The notes: generated by a model from the sequence alone, not told the origin. DNA of 64,000 bases from Mesorhizobium sp. M4B.F.Ca.ET.203.01.1.1 (GCF_004791025.1 NZ_SRUO01000003.1:186001-250000), one strand, 5' to 3'; positions 18,641-28,569 are shown, numbered from the stretch's first letter. A program made the numbers and translations.

Positions 18641-19516
18641 TCAGGCCGCTTTCTTTTCGCCCGAGCCGGTGTTCATCGTGCTTTGCTCGACCGCATCGAT
18701 GGTCGGCCGCTCGTAGGACGAGATGGTCTTGCGGCCGAATTCGATCGCGACCTGCGGCAGCGCGCCGTTCATGTAGGCGAGCAGCGTCTGCTTGACGATG
18801 ATGTAGAGGCGGTTCTTCTTCTCGCGCACGGTCTTGATCTTGGTGGCGACCGGGCCGACGACGGCATAGGACAGGAAGATGCCGAGGAAGGTGCCGACGA
18901 GTGCGGCGCCGATCAGGCCGCCGAGGATTTCCGGTGACTGGTCGAGCGCGCCCATCGCCTTGACCACGCCGAGCACCGCGGCGACGATGCCGAGCGCCGG
19001 CAGGCCGTCGCCCACCGCCACCATCGCGTGGTAGGCCTTCAACTTGTCGGTCCTGATGGTCTGGATCTCCTCGTCCATCAGCGCCTCGATCTCATGCGAG
19101 CGCGCATTGCCGATGATGATGATGCGGCAGTAGTCGCAGATGAAATGCGTCAGGTCGTGGTTCTTCAGTACCGTCGGGAAGGCCTGGAAGATCGCCGACT
19201 CTTCCGGATTGTCGATATGCGCCTCGACCTCGCTGCGCGACTTGGAGCGCAATTCGCGCATCAGGCTGTGCAGCACGCCGAGCGTCTCCAGATAATCCCG
19301 TTCCTTCGGCACCGCCTGCTTAAACGCTTCGAGAATGCCCTTGCCGGTGTCCTTGACGGTCTTCATCGGGTTGGCGACGAGGAAGGTGCCGAGCGCCGCG
19401 CCGCAGATGACCACCGCTTCCCAGGGCTGCATCAGCACGTGCAGATGGCCGCCCATGGCCATGAAGCCGCCGAGGACGCAGCCGAGCGTCACCACCAGTC
19501 CGATCAGAATGCCCAC
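18641..19516 (-). CDS. motA: Flagellar motor stator protein MotA
   Basis: A 291-residue stator subunit with four transmembrane helices, a large cytoplasmic loop ([22 protein letters not shown]) carrying charges that contact FliG, and the conserved prolines around [16 protein letters not shown] and [13 protein letters not shown]. It is the first gene of the minus-strand operon. Its partner MotB is encoded 16 kb away, the usual rhizobial arrangement. Confidence 0.96.
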   Translation of the reverse strand: MGILIGLVVTLGCVLGGFMAMGGHLHVLMQPWEAVVICGAALGTFLVANPMKTVKDTGKGILEAFKQAVPKERDYLETLGVLHSLMRELRSKSRSEVEAHIDNPEESAIFQAFPTVLKNHDLTHFICDYCRIIIIGNARSHEIEALMDEEIQTIRTDKLKAYHAMVAVGDGLPALGIVAAVLGVVKAMGALDQSPEILGGLIGAALVGTFLGIFLSYAVVGPVATKIKTVREKKNRLYIIVKQTLLAYMNGALPQVAIEFGRKTISSYERPTIDAVEQSTMNTGSGEKKAA

Positions 19517-19553
19517 GCAAGATCCTTCCGCATGTCACCGCAGGTCCCAACCG

Positions 19554-19574
19554 ATAATCCCCGTGCCTTGTGTG
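19554..19574 (-). promoter_or_regulatory. Flagellar promoter motif upstream of motA
   Basis: On the minus strand: CACACAAG, GCAC, GGGG, AT, TAT. It fits the shared pattern CGCGCAAG-N4-GCGG-N2-TAG with a few substitutions at identical spacing, 38 bp before the motA start and facing it. Confidence 0.5.
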
Positions 19575-19641
19575 AGGCTTGAATCGACGAGGCTTCAACC
19601 CCGCGAGGTCCGGATCGCGGGTTGCGGGGCCGATTCAGCTT

Positions 19642-19662
19642 CGCGCAAGGAAGTGACTGTAT
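19642..19662 (+). promoter_or_regulatory. Flagellar promoter motif upstream of the DUF1217 gene / flgF operon
   Basis: CGCGCAAG (19642-19649), then GAAG, TGAC, TG and TAT. The left half is a perfect copy of the shared motif; the GCGG box is degenerate. It lies 35 bp before the GTG start of the first gene. Confidence 0.5.
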
Positions 19663-19696
19663 TTTCCTGGGATAGCTTCGGCCGGAGGCGCACAGC

Positions 19697-20473
19697 GTGT
19701 TGAACACTTATACGAGCTACCAACTTATCGCCAAGGACATACCCAAGGCGATCGACCAGGTTGAGGCGCAGCCCGTCGTCAAGCGCGATACCGACTACTA
19801 TCTCGCCAATATCGGCAACATCAAAACCATCGACGACTTCGTCAAGGACACCCGCCTGTTCACCTATGCCATGAAGGCATACGGCCTGGGCGACATGGCC
19901 TATGCCAAGGCTTTCATGGTCAAGGCGCTCAAGGAAGGCGTCTCGGATTCGGACAGCTTCGCCAACAAGTTGAGCGACAAGCGCTATGCCGCCTTCGTCA
20001 AGGCGTTCAACTTTGCCGCCTACGGCTCGACCGCCACGCTCTTTCCCTCCGCCCAGCAAGGCGCGGTCGACAAATACATGCGCCAGACCCTGGAGGAGAA
20101 CGCCGGCGAGACCAATCAAGGCGTGCGGCTTGCGCTCTACTTCCAGCGCAAGGCGCCCGACATCACCAACTGGTACGACGTGCTGGCCGACACTGCGCTT
20201 GCCAGCGTGGTGCGCACCGCCCTCGGCCTGCCCGATTCCTTCGCCTCGGCCGACATCGACAAGCAGGCGCAGCTGTTCGAGCAGAAGCTCGACATCGCCG
20301 ACTTCAAGGACACCGACAAGCTGAACAAGTTCCTGACCCGCTTCACCAGCCTGTGGGAGATCAACAACCCGACCTCGACGGCAACGACATCGGTCAGCGT
20401 GCTCTTTTCCCAGCCGACCACGGTCGGCATCTCGACCGATCTGATGATGGCCATGCAGAAACTGAAATTCTGA
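19697..20473 (+). CDS. DUF1217 domain protein of the flagellar cluster
   Basis: A 258-residue protein of the DUF1217 family, beginning MLNTYTSYQLIAKDIPKAI. It is mostly helical with no signal peptide or membrane segment. The family is found in alphaproteobacterial flagellar loci; function unknown. GTG 19697 is the likely start, with GGAGG 8 nt upstream. It is the first gene of the flgF-fliI unit, divergent from motA. Confidence 0.85.
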   Translation: MLNTYTSYQLIAKDIPKAIDQVEAQPVVKRDTDYYLANIGNIKTIDDFVKDTRLFTYAMKAYGLGDMAYAKAFMVKALKEGVSDSDSFANKLSDKRYAAFVKAFNFAAYGSTATLFPSAQQGAVDKYMRQTLEENAGETNQGVRLALYFQRKAPDITNWYDVLADTALASVVRTALGLPDSFASADIDKQAQLFEQKLDIADFKDTDKLNKFLTRFTSLWEINNPTSTATTSVSVLFSQPTTVGISTDLMMAMQKLKF

Positions 20474-20480
20474 GAACACC

Positions 20481-21203
20481 ATGCAGGACAGCCTTTACGT
20501 CGCCCTCTCCTCGCAGATCGCGCTCGAGCGCCGGCTCGACACCATCGCCGACAATGTCGCCAATGCCTCGACCATCGGCTTTCGCGCCACCGGCGTGAAA
20601 TTCGAGGATGTCGTCTCCGGCACCGGGCCGAAGTCGGTCTCCTTCGCCTCCTCGGGCAACACCTATCTTTCGACGGCGCACGGCTCGATGACCGAGACCG
20701 GCAATCCTTTCGACTTCGCCATCCAGGGCGATGCCTGGTTCGCCATCGAGACGCCGGGCGGCACGGTGATGACCCGCGACGGCCGCTTCTCGATGAACGA
20801 GAACGGCGAGCTTATGTCGATCGAAGGCTATCCGGTGCTCGACGGCGGCGGCGCGCCGATCCAGCTCGACCCTCGCAACGGACCGCCCAAGGCCGGCGCC
20901 GACGGCTCGCTCAGGCAGAACGACCAGCTGGTCGGCGCCATCGGCCTCTACAATTTCGACCCAGGGCAGAATTTCGTCCGCTACGGCAATTCCGGCATCG
21001 TGCCCGCGCGGACGCCTGAACCTGTGACCGATCGCTCCGACGTCGGCGTGGCGCAGGGTTTCCTCGAGGAATCCAACGTCAATCCGGTGCAGGAAATGAC
21101 CCGGCTGATCATGGTCCAGCGCGCCTTCGAGAACACGGCGGCGCTGATGCGCCAGACCGATTCGACGACCGACGACGCGATCAAGACGCTCGGCTCCAAG
21201 TAA
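20481..21203 (+). CDS. flgF: Flagellar basal-body rod protein FlgF
   Basis: A 240-residue proximal-rod protein. The N-terminal motif (LSSQIALERRLDTIADNVANASTIGFRATGVKFED) and C-terminal segment (GFLEESNVNPVQEMTRLIMVQRAFE) are those of the rod/hook family. Seven bases after the DUF1217 gene. Confidence 0.94.
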   Translation: MQDSLYVALSSQIALERRLDTIADNVANASTIGFRATGVKFEDVVSGTGPKSVSFASSGNTYLSTAHGSMTETGNPFDFAIQGDAWFAIETPGGTVMTRDGRFSMNENGELMSIEGYPVLDGGGAPIQLDPRNGPPKAGADGSLRQNDQLVGAIGLYNFDPGQNFVRYGNSGIVPARTPEPVTDRSDVGVAQGFLEESNVNPVQEMTRLIMVQRAFENTAALMRQTDSTTDDAIKTLGSK

Positions 21204-21207
21204 AGGC

Positions 21208-22629
21208 ATGTCGACCAGCCCACCCTCGCTGCGCGCTCTGGAAAAGCAGCCGGAAGCAGCACCTGCCGACCGGCTTGCCGCCCTGGAACGCGTCCTGCGC
21301 CGCTTCGACCGCGCCGAGTCCCTTCTCCGGCGCGGCGGTCGCGTCGCCGAGATCTCGCCGACCCACTACAAGGTGCGCGGCCTTTCCGACATCGCCAGGC
21401 TGGGCGATATCGTCGAGCAGCGCGGCCTTGCCGGCACGCGTCGCGGCGAAATCGTCAGGATCGGCCGCGACGAGGTGGTTGTGGCCCCCTTCGAGCGCAG
21501 TGCCGACGCCGGCATGGGCGACGCCGTGTTTCGCCGCGGACCGCTGGCCGTGACGCCGCATGCCTCGTGGCGCGGGCGCGCCATCGACGCGCTGACACGC
21601 GCCATCGACGGCGGCCCGCCGCTGGTCAGGCCCGCATCCACGCCGGGCGAGGATGCCACGACCCCGGGCGCCATGGCGCGGCAGCGCGTCGGCACCGCCT
21701 TCATGACCGGGGTCAGGGTCATCGACATCTTCACGCCGCTCTGTTTCGGCCAGCGTCTCGGCATCTTTGCCGGCTCCGGCGTCGGCAAGTCGACGCTGCT
21801 CGCCATGCTGGCCGGCGCCGATGCCTTCGATACGGTCGTCGTCGCCCTGATCGGCGAGCGCGGCCGCGAGGTGCGCGAGTTCCTCGAGGACACGATCGGC
21901 GCCGAAAGCATGGCCAAGACCGTGGCCGTGATTGCGACCAGCGACGAAAGCGCCATGATGCGTCGGCGCGCGCCGGACACCGCCATGCGCGTCGCCGAGC
22001 ATTTCCGCGACCAGGGCCACCGCGTGCTCCTGGTGCTCGATTCGATCACGCGCTTTGCCCACGCGCTGCGCGAGGTGGCGACCGGAACCGGCGAGCCGCC
22101 GGTCGCGCGCGGCTATCCGGCTTCCGTGTTCACCGACCTGCCCAAGCTGCTCGAGCGCGCCGGACCTGGCGCCGAGGGCCCCGGAGTCAAAGGCAAGGGG
22201 TCGATCACGGCCATCATTTCGGTGCTGGTCGACGGCGACGACCACAACGATCCGGTCGCCGATTCCGTGCGCGGCATCCTCGATGGCCATGTCGTGCTCG
22301 ATCGCGCGATCGCCGAACAGGGCCGCTATCCGCCGGTCAACCCGCTGTCGTCGATCTCGCGCCTGGCCGACAAGGCCTGGAGCGCCGAGCAGCGGATGCT
22401 GGTGACCAGGCTGAAGTCGATGATCTCGCGCTTCGAGGACACGCGCGACATCCGCTTGCTCGGCGCCTACCAGGGCGGCGCCGACGCCGAGCTCGACATC
22501 GCCGTGCGCCAGGTGCCGCTGATCTACGAGGCGCTGACGCAGTCGCCGAAGGACCGCGCGTCCGTCGATCCGTTCGCCGACCTCGCCCGCTACCTGAAGG
22601 GAAAGCAGAATGGCGATGCAGGAGAGTGA
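21208..22629 (+). CDS. fliI: Flagellum-specific ATPase FliI
   Basis: A 473-residue F1-beta-like ATPase of the export apparatus. Walker A is GSGVGKST, Walker B VLLVLDSITRFAHALRE, and the export-ATPase phrase GRYPPVNPLSSISRLAD is present. The end overlaps the following gene by 20 bp. Confidence 0.96.
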   Translation: MSTSPPSLRALEKQPEAAPADRLAALERVLRRFDRAESLLRRGGRVAEISPTHYKVRGLSDIARLGDIVEQRGLAGTRRGEIVRIGRDEVVVAPFERSADAGMGDAVFRRGPLAVTPHASWRGRAIDALTRAIDGGPPLVRPASTPGEDATTPGAMARQRVGTAFMTGVRVIDIFTPLCFGQRLGIFAGSGVGKSTLLAMLAGADAFDTVVVALIGERGREVREFLEDTIGAESMAKTVAVIATSDESAMMRRRAPDTAMRVAEHFRDQGHRVLLVLDSITRFAHALREVATGTGEPPVARGYPASVFTDLPKLLERAGPGAEGPGVKGKGSITAIISVLVDGDDHNDPVADSVRGILDGHVVLDRAIAEQGRYPPVNPLSSISRLADKAWSAEQRMLVTRLKSMISRFEDTRDIRLLGAYQGGADAELDIAVRQVPLIYEALTQSPKDRASVDPFADLARYLKGKQNGDAGE

Positions 22630-23455
22630 GCGCCAATATACCGAGCGCCTGCTGCGCGAGATGATCGACGACGCCAGGGCCAAGGAAGACGCCTTGGCCG
22701 AGGAAGCACGATCCGCCACAGCAAAGGCCGCGCGCGCCATGGCCGCCAAGGTCGCGGCCAAGACCGGGGCTGTCCTGGCCAAGGCGGCGAAGCCCGCCCT
22801 TCCGAGGACCGCCGGGCCTGCCAGGACCGCCGGGGATGATTTGCCCGCGGCTGCCCAGGTTGCGGCCGCCGAGACGATACAGGCCAGCCGCGATTCGCTG
22901 ATCGATGACCTGTTCCCGCGCACGGAATGGCCCACGCCGCCGAAGGCGGAATTCCCGCGGCTGGGCAAGAAGCCCGACCGGCGCAGCGATTTCGTCGTCG
23001 CGGCGCTCGGCGTCACGCTCGGCCTGATCTGCGCGCTGTTTCCCTGGTACATCTTCTTCAACCAGGAACAGTTCGGCGTGCAGGCCATCAAGTTCGGCGG
23101 CAGCGGCAGCAATGCCGGACGCGTCAGCGGTGGCTCACAAATGGAAAATCCCGGCCAGCCGCTGACGGCCAAGGATGTTCCCGATGTCGACCTGTTCGCC
23201 ACCGGCACGCTGCAGGACCCCGAGGATCCCGCTGAGGCGCCGGGCGTCGACCAGCAGCCCTTTCCGGCCGATCCCAAGTTCCGCATGGTGCATGTTGCCA
23301 ACGGCCGCGCCATGATCGAGGACGACGCCGGCCTGTGGATCGTCCAGCGCGGCTCAAAGCTGCCGGATTCCAGCATCGTCTCGTCGATTGAGCAACGCGG
23401 CGGCAAATGGGTCATGGTCACCAGCACCGACCAGGTGATCGACCTCTCCAGATAG
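22610..23455 (+). CDS. Unrecognised membrane-anchored protein in the flagellar cluster
   Basis: A 281-residue protein without a family I recognise. The N-terminal 115 residues are a charged Ala/Lys/Glu-rich helical region. A transmembrane segment follows at about residues 125-147 (FVVAALGVTLGLICALFPWYIFF). The rest is presumably periplasmic, with a small beta-rich end (FRMVHVANGRAMIEDDAGLWIVQRG). The start overlaps fliI and has GAAGGGA eight bases upstream, so it is probably co-translated with fliI. Its place between fliI and flgB suggests a flagellar role; that is inference. Confidence 0.75.
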   Translation: MAMQESERQYTERLLREMIDDARAKEDALAEEARSATAKAARAMAAKVAAKTGAVLAKAAKPALPRTAGPARTAGDDLPAAAQVAAAETIQASRDSLIDDLFPRTEWPTPPKAEFPRLGKKPDRRSDFVVAALGVTLGLICALFPWYIFFNQEQFGVQAIKFGGSGSNAGRVSGGSQMENPGQPLTAKDVPDVDLFATGTLQDPEDPAEAPGVDQQPFPADPKFRMVHVANGRAMIEDDAGLWIVQRGSKLPDSSIVSSIEQRGGKWVMVTSTDQVIDLSR

Positions 23456-23508
23456 CGGCGCGCGGGCCGGTCGCGCGGCGCTGCGCCATGCCGGCCCCGC
23501 GCAAGGTC

Positions 23509-23529
23509 CGCGCAAGACTGGCGGCCTAG
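23509..23529 (+). promoter_or_regulatory. Flagellar promoter motif upstream of flgB
   Basis: CGCGCAAG (23509-23516), ACTG, GCGG, CC, TAG: a full match to the shared pattern, 29 bp before the flgB start. A second CGCGCAAG lies immediately upstream at 23498-23505. Confidence 0.6.
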
Positions 23530-23557
23530 TCTCTGGGAACCCCGTCCGGAGATTCCC

Positions 23558-23938
23558 ATGGAGCCCGTCAACCTTTTCGATCTCGCCACGAAGCAGTCGC
23601 AGTGGCTGGCCGTGCGCCAGTCGGCCATTGCGTCCAACATCGCCAACGCCAACACGCCGGGCTACACGGCGGGCGATGTCGAGCCGTTCGAGAAGGTCCT
23701 CGACCGCACCGCGGTGTCGCTGCAGGCCACCCAGGCCGGGCATCTCGGCGGCGAGGCGACGAATGCTGGTTTCAGCATCAAGCCGGAGGAAAGCACCGGC
23801 TCGATCATGCCGTCGAAGAACAGCGTGGTGGTGGAAGACGAGTTGATGAAGGCCGGTGAGGTCCGCCGCTCCTTCGAGCTCAACACCGCGATCGTCAAAG
23901 CCTTCCACTCCATGATGATGATGGCGGTGAAGAGCTGA
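23558..23938 (+). CDS. flgB: Flagellar basal-body rod protein FlgB
   Basis: A 126-residue rod protein. The N-terminus has the family motif [23 protein letters not shown] and the C-terminus the amphipathic helix [21 protein letters not shown]. First gene of the flgB-to-fliP operon. Confidence 0.94.
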   Translation: MEPVNLFDLATKQSQWLAVRQSAIASNIANANTPGYTAGDVEPFEKVLDRTAVSLQATQAGHLGGEATNAGFSIKPEESTGSIMPSKNSVVVEDELMKAGEVRRSFELNTAIVKAFHSMMMMAVKS

Positions 23939-23940
23939 CC

Positions 23941-24360
23941 ATGGACGCGCTGACCGCAGCTCTCAAAGTCGCCGCGTCCGGCCTGGGCGCCCAGTCCGAG
24001 CGCCTGCGCGTGGTGTCGGAAAACCTTGCCAACGCGCAATCGACCGGCACGGCGCCGGGCGCAGACCCCTATCGCCGCAAAACCATCAGCTTCGCTTCCG
24101 AACTCGACCGCTCGACCGGCGGCCAGCTCGTGGAGGTCAGCTCGGTGGCGCGCGATCCCTCCGATTTTCCCATCGAGTTCCAGCCCGGCAACGAAGCCGC
24201 CGACGAGAAGGGCTACGTCAAGATGCCCAACGTCAACGTGCTGATCGAAATGGCCGACATGACCGAGGCCAACCGCTCCTATGAGGCCAATCTGCAGGTC
24301 ATCAAGCAGGCGCGCGACCTGATTTCCATGACCATCGACCTGATGAGGAACCAGCAATGA
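23941..24360 (+). CDS. flgC: Flagellar basal-body rod protein FlgC
   Basis: A 139-residue rod protein. The motif [15 protein letters not shown] and the C-terminal [29 protein letters not shown] are typical of FlgC. It starts two bases after flgB and overlaps fliE by four bases. Confidence 0.95.
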   Translation: MDALTAALKVAASGLGAQSERLRVVSENLANAQSTGTAPGADPYRRKTISFASELDRSTGGQLVEVSSVARDPSDFPIEFQPGNEAADEKGYVKMPNVNVLIEMADMTEANRSYEANLQVIKQARDLISMTIDLMRNQQ

Positions 24361-24695
24361 TCAGCGGCATCGGCAACATTGGCGCGCTCCAGCTCAAGCC
24401 GGCAACCGACGGCGCCGACGCGGCGACCGGCGCCTTGCAGGGCATCGTTTCGCCGCAGGCCGCGACCGACACCGTCGGCACCTCCTTCGCAGAGGCGCTG
24501 AGCCAGGCGGCGTCGAAGACCGTCAACACCTTGCAGAATGCCGAACAGGTATCGATCCAGGCGCTGCGGGGCGACGCCGACACACGCCAGGTGGTCGACG
24601 CGGTGATGAGCGCCCAGCAGGCCCTGCAGACGACCATCGCCATCCGCGACAAGGTCGTCTCCGCCTACCTCGAAATCAGCCGCATGAGTATCTAG
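24357..24695 (+). CDS. fliE: Flagellar hook-basal body complex protein FliE
   Basis: A 112-residue adaptor linking the MS ring to the rod. The C-terminal two thirds match the family ([48 protein letters not shown]). ATGA overlap with flgC. Confidence 0.93.
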   Translation: MISGIGNIGALQLKPATDGADAATGALQGIVSPQAATDTVGTSFAEALSQAASKTVNTLQNAEQVSIQALRGDADTRQVVDAVMSAQQALQTTIAIRDKVVSAYLEISRMSI

Positions 24696-24704
24696 GACCG
24701 CGTC

Positions 24705-25493
24705 ATGAAAGCACTCGCTATCGCCGCCACCGGCATGAACGCCCAGCAGACCAACCTGGAAGTCATCGCCAACAACATCGCCAACATCAACACCACCGGC
24801 TACAAGCGCGCCCGCGCCGAATTCTCCGACCTGCTCTATCAGGTCGACCGCACGCAGGGCGTGCCCAACCGTTCCAACACCTCGCTGGTGCCGGAAGGCG
24901 TCTCGATCGGCCTCGGCGTCAAGACGACGGCCGTGCGCAACGTCCATACCCAGGGCGAGCTGACCAGCACCGGCAACAGCTTCGACCTCGCGCTGACCGG
25001 CCGGGGCTGGTTCCAGATCGAAGGCGCCGACGGCGGCACGCTCTACAGCCGCGCCGGCGCCTTCAACACCAACGCCACGGGGCAGCTGGTGACGGTCGAT
25101 GGCGCCAATGTCGTCCCTGCCATTACCGTGCCGACGGACGCGGTCGAGGTCATCGTCAACAAGACCGGCCAGGTCTTCGCCCGCATCGAAGGCCAGACCG
25201 ATCTCCAGCTTCTCGGCCAGCTGCAGCTCGCCAATTTCGCCAACGAGGCGGGCCTGGCGCCGCTCGGCGACAACCTGTTCCAGGAGACGGCGGCTTCCGG
25301 CCCGGCCAATGTCGGCGTGCCCGGCGACCCCGGCTTCGCCACGATCGAACAGGGCTATCTGGAATCGTCCAACGTCGATCCCGTCAAGGAGATCACCGAA
25401 CTGATCTCGGCGCAGCGCGCCTATGAGATGAACTCGAAGGTCATCCAGGCCGCCGACGACATGGCCTCGGTCGTGTCCAAGAACATCAGGTAG
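24705..25493 (+). CDS. flgG: Flagellar distal rod protein FlgG
   Basis: A 262-residue distal rod protein, the usual family length. It has the N-terminal motif [24 protein letters not shown] and the C-terminal [32 protein letters not shown]. Followed by flgA. Confidence 0.97.
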   Translation: MKALAIAATGMNAQQTNLEVIANNIANINTTGYKRARAEFSDLLYQVDRTQGVPNRSNTSLVPEGVSIGLGVKTTAVRNVHTQGELTSTGNSFDLALTGRGWFQIEGADGGTLYSRAGAFNTNATGQLVTVDGANVVPAITVPTDAVEVIVNKTGQVFARIEGQTDLQLLGQLQLANFANEAGLAPLGDNLFQETAASGPANVGVPGDPGFATIEQGYLESSNVDPVKEITELISAQRAYEMNSKVIQAADDMASVVSKNIR

Positions 25494-25499
25494 CGGATC

Positions 25500-26045
25500 A
25501 TGATTGCGCCGGCCCACCGCTCCCTGCTCCGCCGCGCCGCGCTGGCCTTCGCGCTGGTGGCCGGCGGCGTGCCGGCGTTTGCCCAGGACGCCGGCGACAA
25601 TCAGGCCGGCAACCAGAGCGCCAATCAGCTCGCCGCCCAGAATGCCAGGCAGAGCGGCGAGGTCGTGCTGATCCCCAACCGGGTCATCTATCCTGGCGAG
25701 ACGATCGAGCTTGCCGCGCTGAAGCAGGTGACGCTCGTTCCCGGCAAGCACAAGCCCGACGCCGTCGCCACCCTCGCGCAGGAACTCCAGGGCAAGGTTG
25801 CCAAGCGCACGCTGCTGCCCGGCCGCTATATCCCGACCGCCGCCATCCGCGACGCCTGGCTGGTCGAACAGGGCGCGGCGGTGCAGATCTATTTCACCGC
25901 CGGCGCCCTGACCATTTCGGCTTCCGGCGTCACCTTGCAGCCGGGCGCCGCCGGCGACCTGGTCAAGGTCCGCAATGTCGACAGCGGCAAGATCATATCC
26001 GGCACGGTGATGGGCGACGGCACCATCATGGTCGGCGCCTCATGA
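25500..26045 (+). CDS. flgA: P-ring assembly chaperone FlgA
   Basis: A 181-residue periplasmic protein with signal peptide (residues 1-29, ending AFA-Q) and a C-terminal SAF-type domain (VLIPNRVIYPGETIELAAL; GQLV-like end GTVMGDGTIMVGAS). FlgA chaperones FlgI during P-ring formation, and the genes overlap by ATGA. Confidence 0.92.
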   Translation: MIAPAHRSLLRRAALAFALVAGGVPAFAQDAGDNQAGNQSANQLAAQNARQSGEVVLIPNRVIYPGETIELAALKQVTLVPGKHKPDAVATLAQELQGKVAKRTLLPGRYIPTAAIRDAWLVEQGAAVQIYFTAGALTISASGVTLQPGAAGDLVKVRNVDSGKIISGTVMGDGTIMVGAS

Positions 26046-27283
26046 TGCGCGGACTTGCCTTGCTTCTGGCGGCTGCGCTTGGGCTGCAGCCGGCACTGGC
26101 CGACGGGCTGACCCCGAAGGCGAAGCGCGAGCTTGCCGCGAAGAATGGCGGCGCCTTCAACGACCCGGAATACGATCCCGCCACCACCACGCGGATGTTC
26201 CGTGTTTCGACCGGGCCAAGCACGCTGCCGCCCGGCCAGGTCGCGGCGCGCATCAAGGACATCGCCCAGCTGCAGAGCGCGCGCGACAACCAGCTCGTCG
26301 GCTACGGCCTGGTCATCGGCCTGGCGGGAACCGGCGACAGCCTGCGCAATTCGCCTTTTACCGAACAGTCGATCCGCGCCATGCTGGAGAATCTCGGCAT
26401 CGCCACCGAAGGCGGCAGCGCGCGCGCCAAGAACGTCGCAGCCGTCATCGTCACCGCCAACATGCCGCCCTTCGTGCAGTCGGGAGCCCGCATCGACATC
26501 GACGTTTCCTCGATGGGCGACGCCACCTCGCTTGCCGGCGGCACGCTGATGATGACGCCGCTGAAGGCGGCCGATGGCGAAATCTATGCCGTCGGCCAGG
26601 GCTCGGTGATCGTCGGCGGCTTCACCGCCCAGGGCCAGGCCGAGCAATTGACGCAAGGCGTGCCGACGGCGGGCCGCGTCCCCAACGGTGCCATCGTCGA
26701 GCGCGCGGTGCCGGCCGAATTCGACGATCAGGGCGTGCTGACGCTGCAATTGCGCAACCCCGACTTCTCGACCGCCATTCGCATCGCCGATGCCATCAAC
26801 GATTACACCGCGCAGCGTTTCGGCATGCGCGTCGCGGCCGAGCGCGATGCCCGCACCGTCCAGATCAGGCGGCCGAAGAACGTCTCGGCGGCTCGCTTCT
26901 ATGCCGAGATCGAGAATCTGGTCGTGGAATCGGACACGCCGGCCCGCGTCGTCATCGACGAGCGCACCGGCACCATCGTCATCGGCAACAACGTCAAGAT
27001 CGCGCGCGTGGCGATCAGCCATGGCACGCTCACGGTGCGCATCACGGAGGCGCCGAAAGTCGTCCAGCCCGAGCCCTTTTCCAAGGGCGTGACCGCCGTC
27101 GAGCCCTTCACCGCCATCGAGGCCACGCGGCCCGACGCGCGCGTCGCCGTGCTCGACGGACCAAATCTCGAAACGCTGGTTTCCGGCCTCAACCGTCTCG
27201 GCGTCAAGCCGGACGGCATCATCGCCATCCTGCAGGGCATCAAATCGGCCGGCGCCCTGCAGGCCGATCTGGTCCTCCAATAG
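26042..27283 (+). CDS. flgI: Flagellar P-ring protein FlgI
   Basis: A 413-residue periplasmic ring protein with signal peptide (about residues 1-21). The family core begins at ARIKDIAQLQSARDNQLVGYGLVIGLAGTGD and ends GLNRLGVKPDGIIAILQGIKSAGALQADLVLQ. About 45 residues between the signal peptide and the core are extra compared with the common FlgI of about 370 residues. The upstream start is retained because it provides the signal peptide. Confidence 0.95.
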   Translation: MMRGLALLLAAALGLQPALADGLTPKAKRELAAKNGGAFNDPEYDPATTTRMFRVSTGPSTLPPGQVAARIKDIAQLQSARDNQLVGYGLVIGLAGTGDSLRNSPFTEQSIRAMLENLGIATEGGSARAKNVAAVIVTANMPPFVQSGARIDIDVSSMGDATSLAGGTLMMTPLKAADGEIYAVGQGSVIVGGFTAQGQAEQLTQGVPTAGRVPNGAIVERAVPAEFDDQGVLTLQLRNPDFSTAIRIADAINDYTAQRFGMRVAAERDARTVQIRRPKNVSAARFYAEIENLVVESDTPARVVIDERTGTIVIGNNVKIARVAISHGTLTVRITEAPKVVQPEPFSKGVTAVEPFTAIEATRPDARVAVLDGPNLETLVSGLNRLGVKPDGIIAILQGIKSAGALQADLVLQ

Positions 27284-27286
27284 GCC

Positions 27287-27868
27287 ATGCCGATGATCGC
27301 TCCCCGCCAACCCATCCGCAACGCCAGGCCGGCGATGGTCGCCTCGACCCTTGCCGTGATCCTGCTTCTCGCCGGCGGCCAGGCCCGCACCGAGGAAGCG
27401 GTGCGCCAGGTGCTGCCCGGCGGGCAGGCGCCGGCGACGCCGCAGCAGCTGAAGCGGGAGAAGGCGCCGGACGAAAGCGAGATCCAGCGCTTCTGCTCCA
27501 ACATCGCCGACGCCGCCCGCGACCGTCGCTATGCCTTGCAGGCGCAGGAGCTGAAGGAGCTGCAGGCCGGCATCGACCAGCGCATGAAGGCGCTGGAGGA
27601 CAAACGCGCCGAATACGAGCAATGGCTGAAGCGGCGCGAAGTGTTCCTGGCGCGCGCCGAGGACAGCGTCGTCAAGATTTATGCCGGCATGAAGCCCGAC
27701 GCCGCGGCCGAACGCCTGGCGATGGTCAATGTCGAATTGGCCGCCGCCATCCTGATGAAGCTGGATTCGCGCAAGGCCGGCGTCATCCTCAACGAAATGG
27801 ACCAGAAGGCGGCGGCAGCGCTCACCGGCATCATGGCCAGCGCGGCGCGAAGGGTTGATCCGTCATGA
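27287..27868 (+). CDS. motE: MotC chaperone MotE
   Basis: A 193-residue exported protein with an N-terminal hydrophobic segment (about residues 19-33). A coiled-coil region (ALQAQELKELQAGIDQRMKALEDKRAEYEQWLKRREVF) is followed by the MgtE-N-like MKPDAAAERLAMVNVELAAAILMKLDSRKAGVILNEMD. In S. meliloti, MotE is the periplasmic chaperone of MotC. Sits between flgI and flgH as in that species. Confidence 0.88.
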   Translation: MPMIAPRQPIRNARPAMVASTLAVILLLAGGQARTEEAVRQVLPGGQAPATPQQLKREKAPDESEIQRFCSNIADAARDRRYALQAQELKELQAGIDQRMKALEDKRAEYEQWLKRREVFLARAEDSVVKIYAGMKPDAAAERLAMVNVELAAAILMKLDSRKAGVILNEMDQKAAAALTGIMASAARRVDPS

Positions 27869-28569
27869 AGTGCAAGATGCTCATCCTGGTCGCGGTCGCG
27901 GCGCTGTCCGGCTGCGGCACCGATCTCAAGGAGGTCGGCAGGGAGCCTTCACTGTCTCCGGTCGGCTCCGGCATCACAGGCAGCGTCAACGCCCCCTACA
28001 GCTACCCCGAGCCGCCGGCAGCACCGGTCAAGAAATTCTCGCTGTGGGACGATCGCCAGAGCCGGCTGTTCACCGACCCCAGGGCGTTGCGCGAAGGCGA
28101 CATCCTGACCGTCAACATCAAGCTCAACGACAAGGCCAACTTCAAGAACCAGAACGACAGGAGCCGCACCGCGGCGCGCAAGCTCGGCTATGACATCACC
28201 CTCGGATGGGAGGGCAACAGCACCAGCGGCAAGGGCGATGCCGGCCTGAGCTCCAGCACCGAAACCAATGCCGACGGCGAGATCAAGCGTTCCGAAAACC
28301 TCGAGCTCAACGTCGCCGCCGTCGTCACCGAAGTGCTGCCCAACGGCAATCTGATGATCAGGGGCTCGCAGGAAGTGCGCGTCAACTACGAGCTCAGGGT
28401 GCTGACCATCGCCGGCATGGTGCGTCCGTCCGACATCGGCGCCGAGAACACCATCCCCTACGAGCGCATCGCCGAGGCGCGTATCTCCTATGGCGGCCGC
28501 GGCCGCGTCAGCGAGGTTCAGCAGCCGGCCTATGGCCAGCAGATCCTCGATCAGGTTCTCCCCTTCTAG
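27865..28569 (+). CDS. flgH: Flagellar L-ring lipoprotein FlgH
   Basis: A 234-residue outer-membrane lipoprotein with lipobox LSGC (Cys17) and family motifs SLWDDRQSRLFTDPRALREGDILTV and NGNLMIRGSQEVRVNYE. ATGA overlap with motE. Confidence 0.96.
   Translation: MKCKMLILVAVAALSGCGTDLKEVGREPSLSPVGSGITGSVNAPYSYPEPPAAPVKKFSLWDDRQSRLFTDPRALREGDILTVNIKLNDKANFKNQNDRSRTAARKLGYDITLGWEGNSTSGKGDAGLSSSTETNADGEIKRSENLELNVAAVVTEVLPNGNLMIRGSQEVRVNYELRVLTIAGMVRPSDIGAENTIPYERIAEARISYGGRGRVSEVQQPAYGQQILDQVLPF

Noticed and set aside
21181-23655. An 824-codon open frame on the minus strand
   Set aside because: It lies opposite fliI and the following gene, has shadow-type composition, and shows no family motif.
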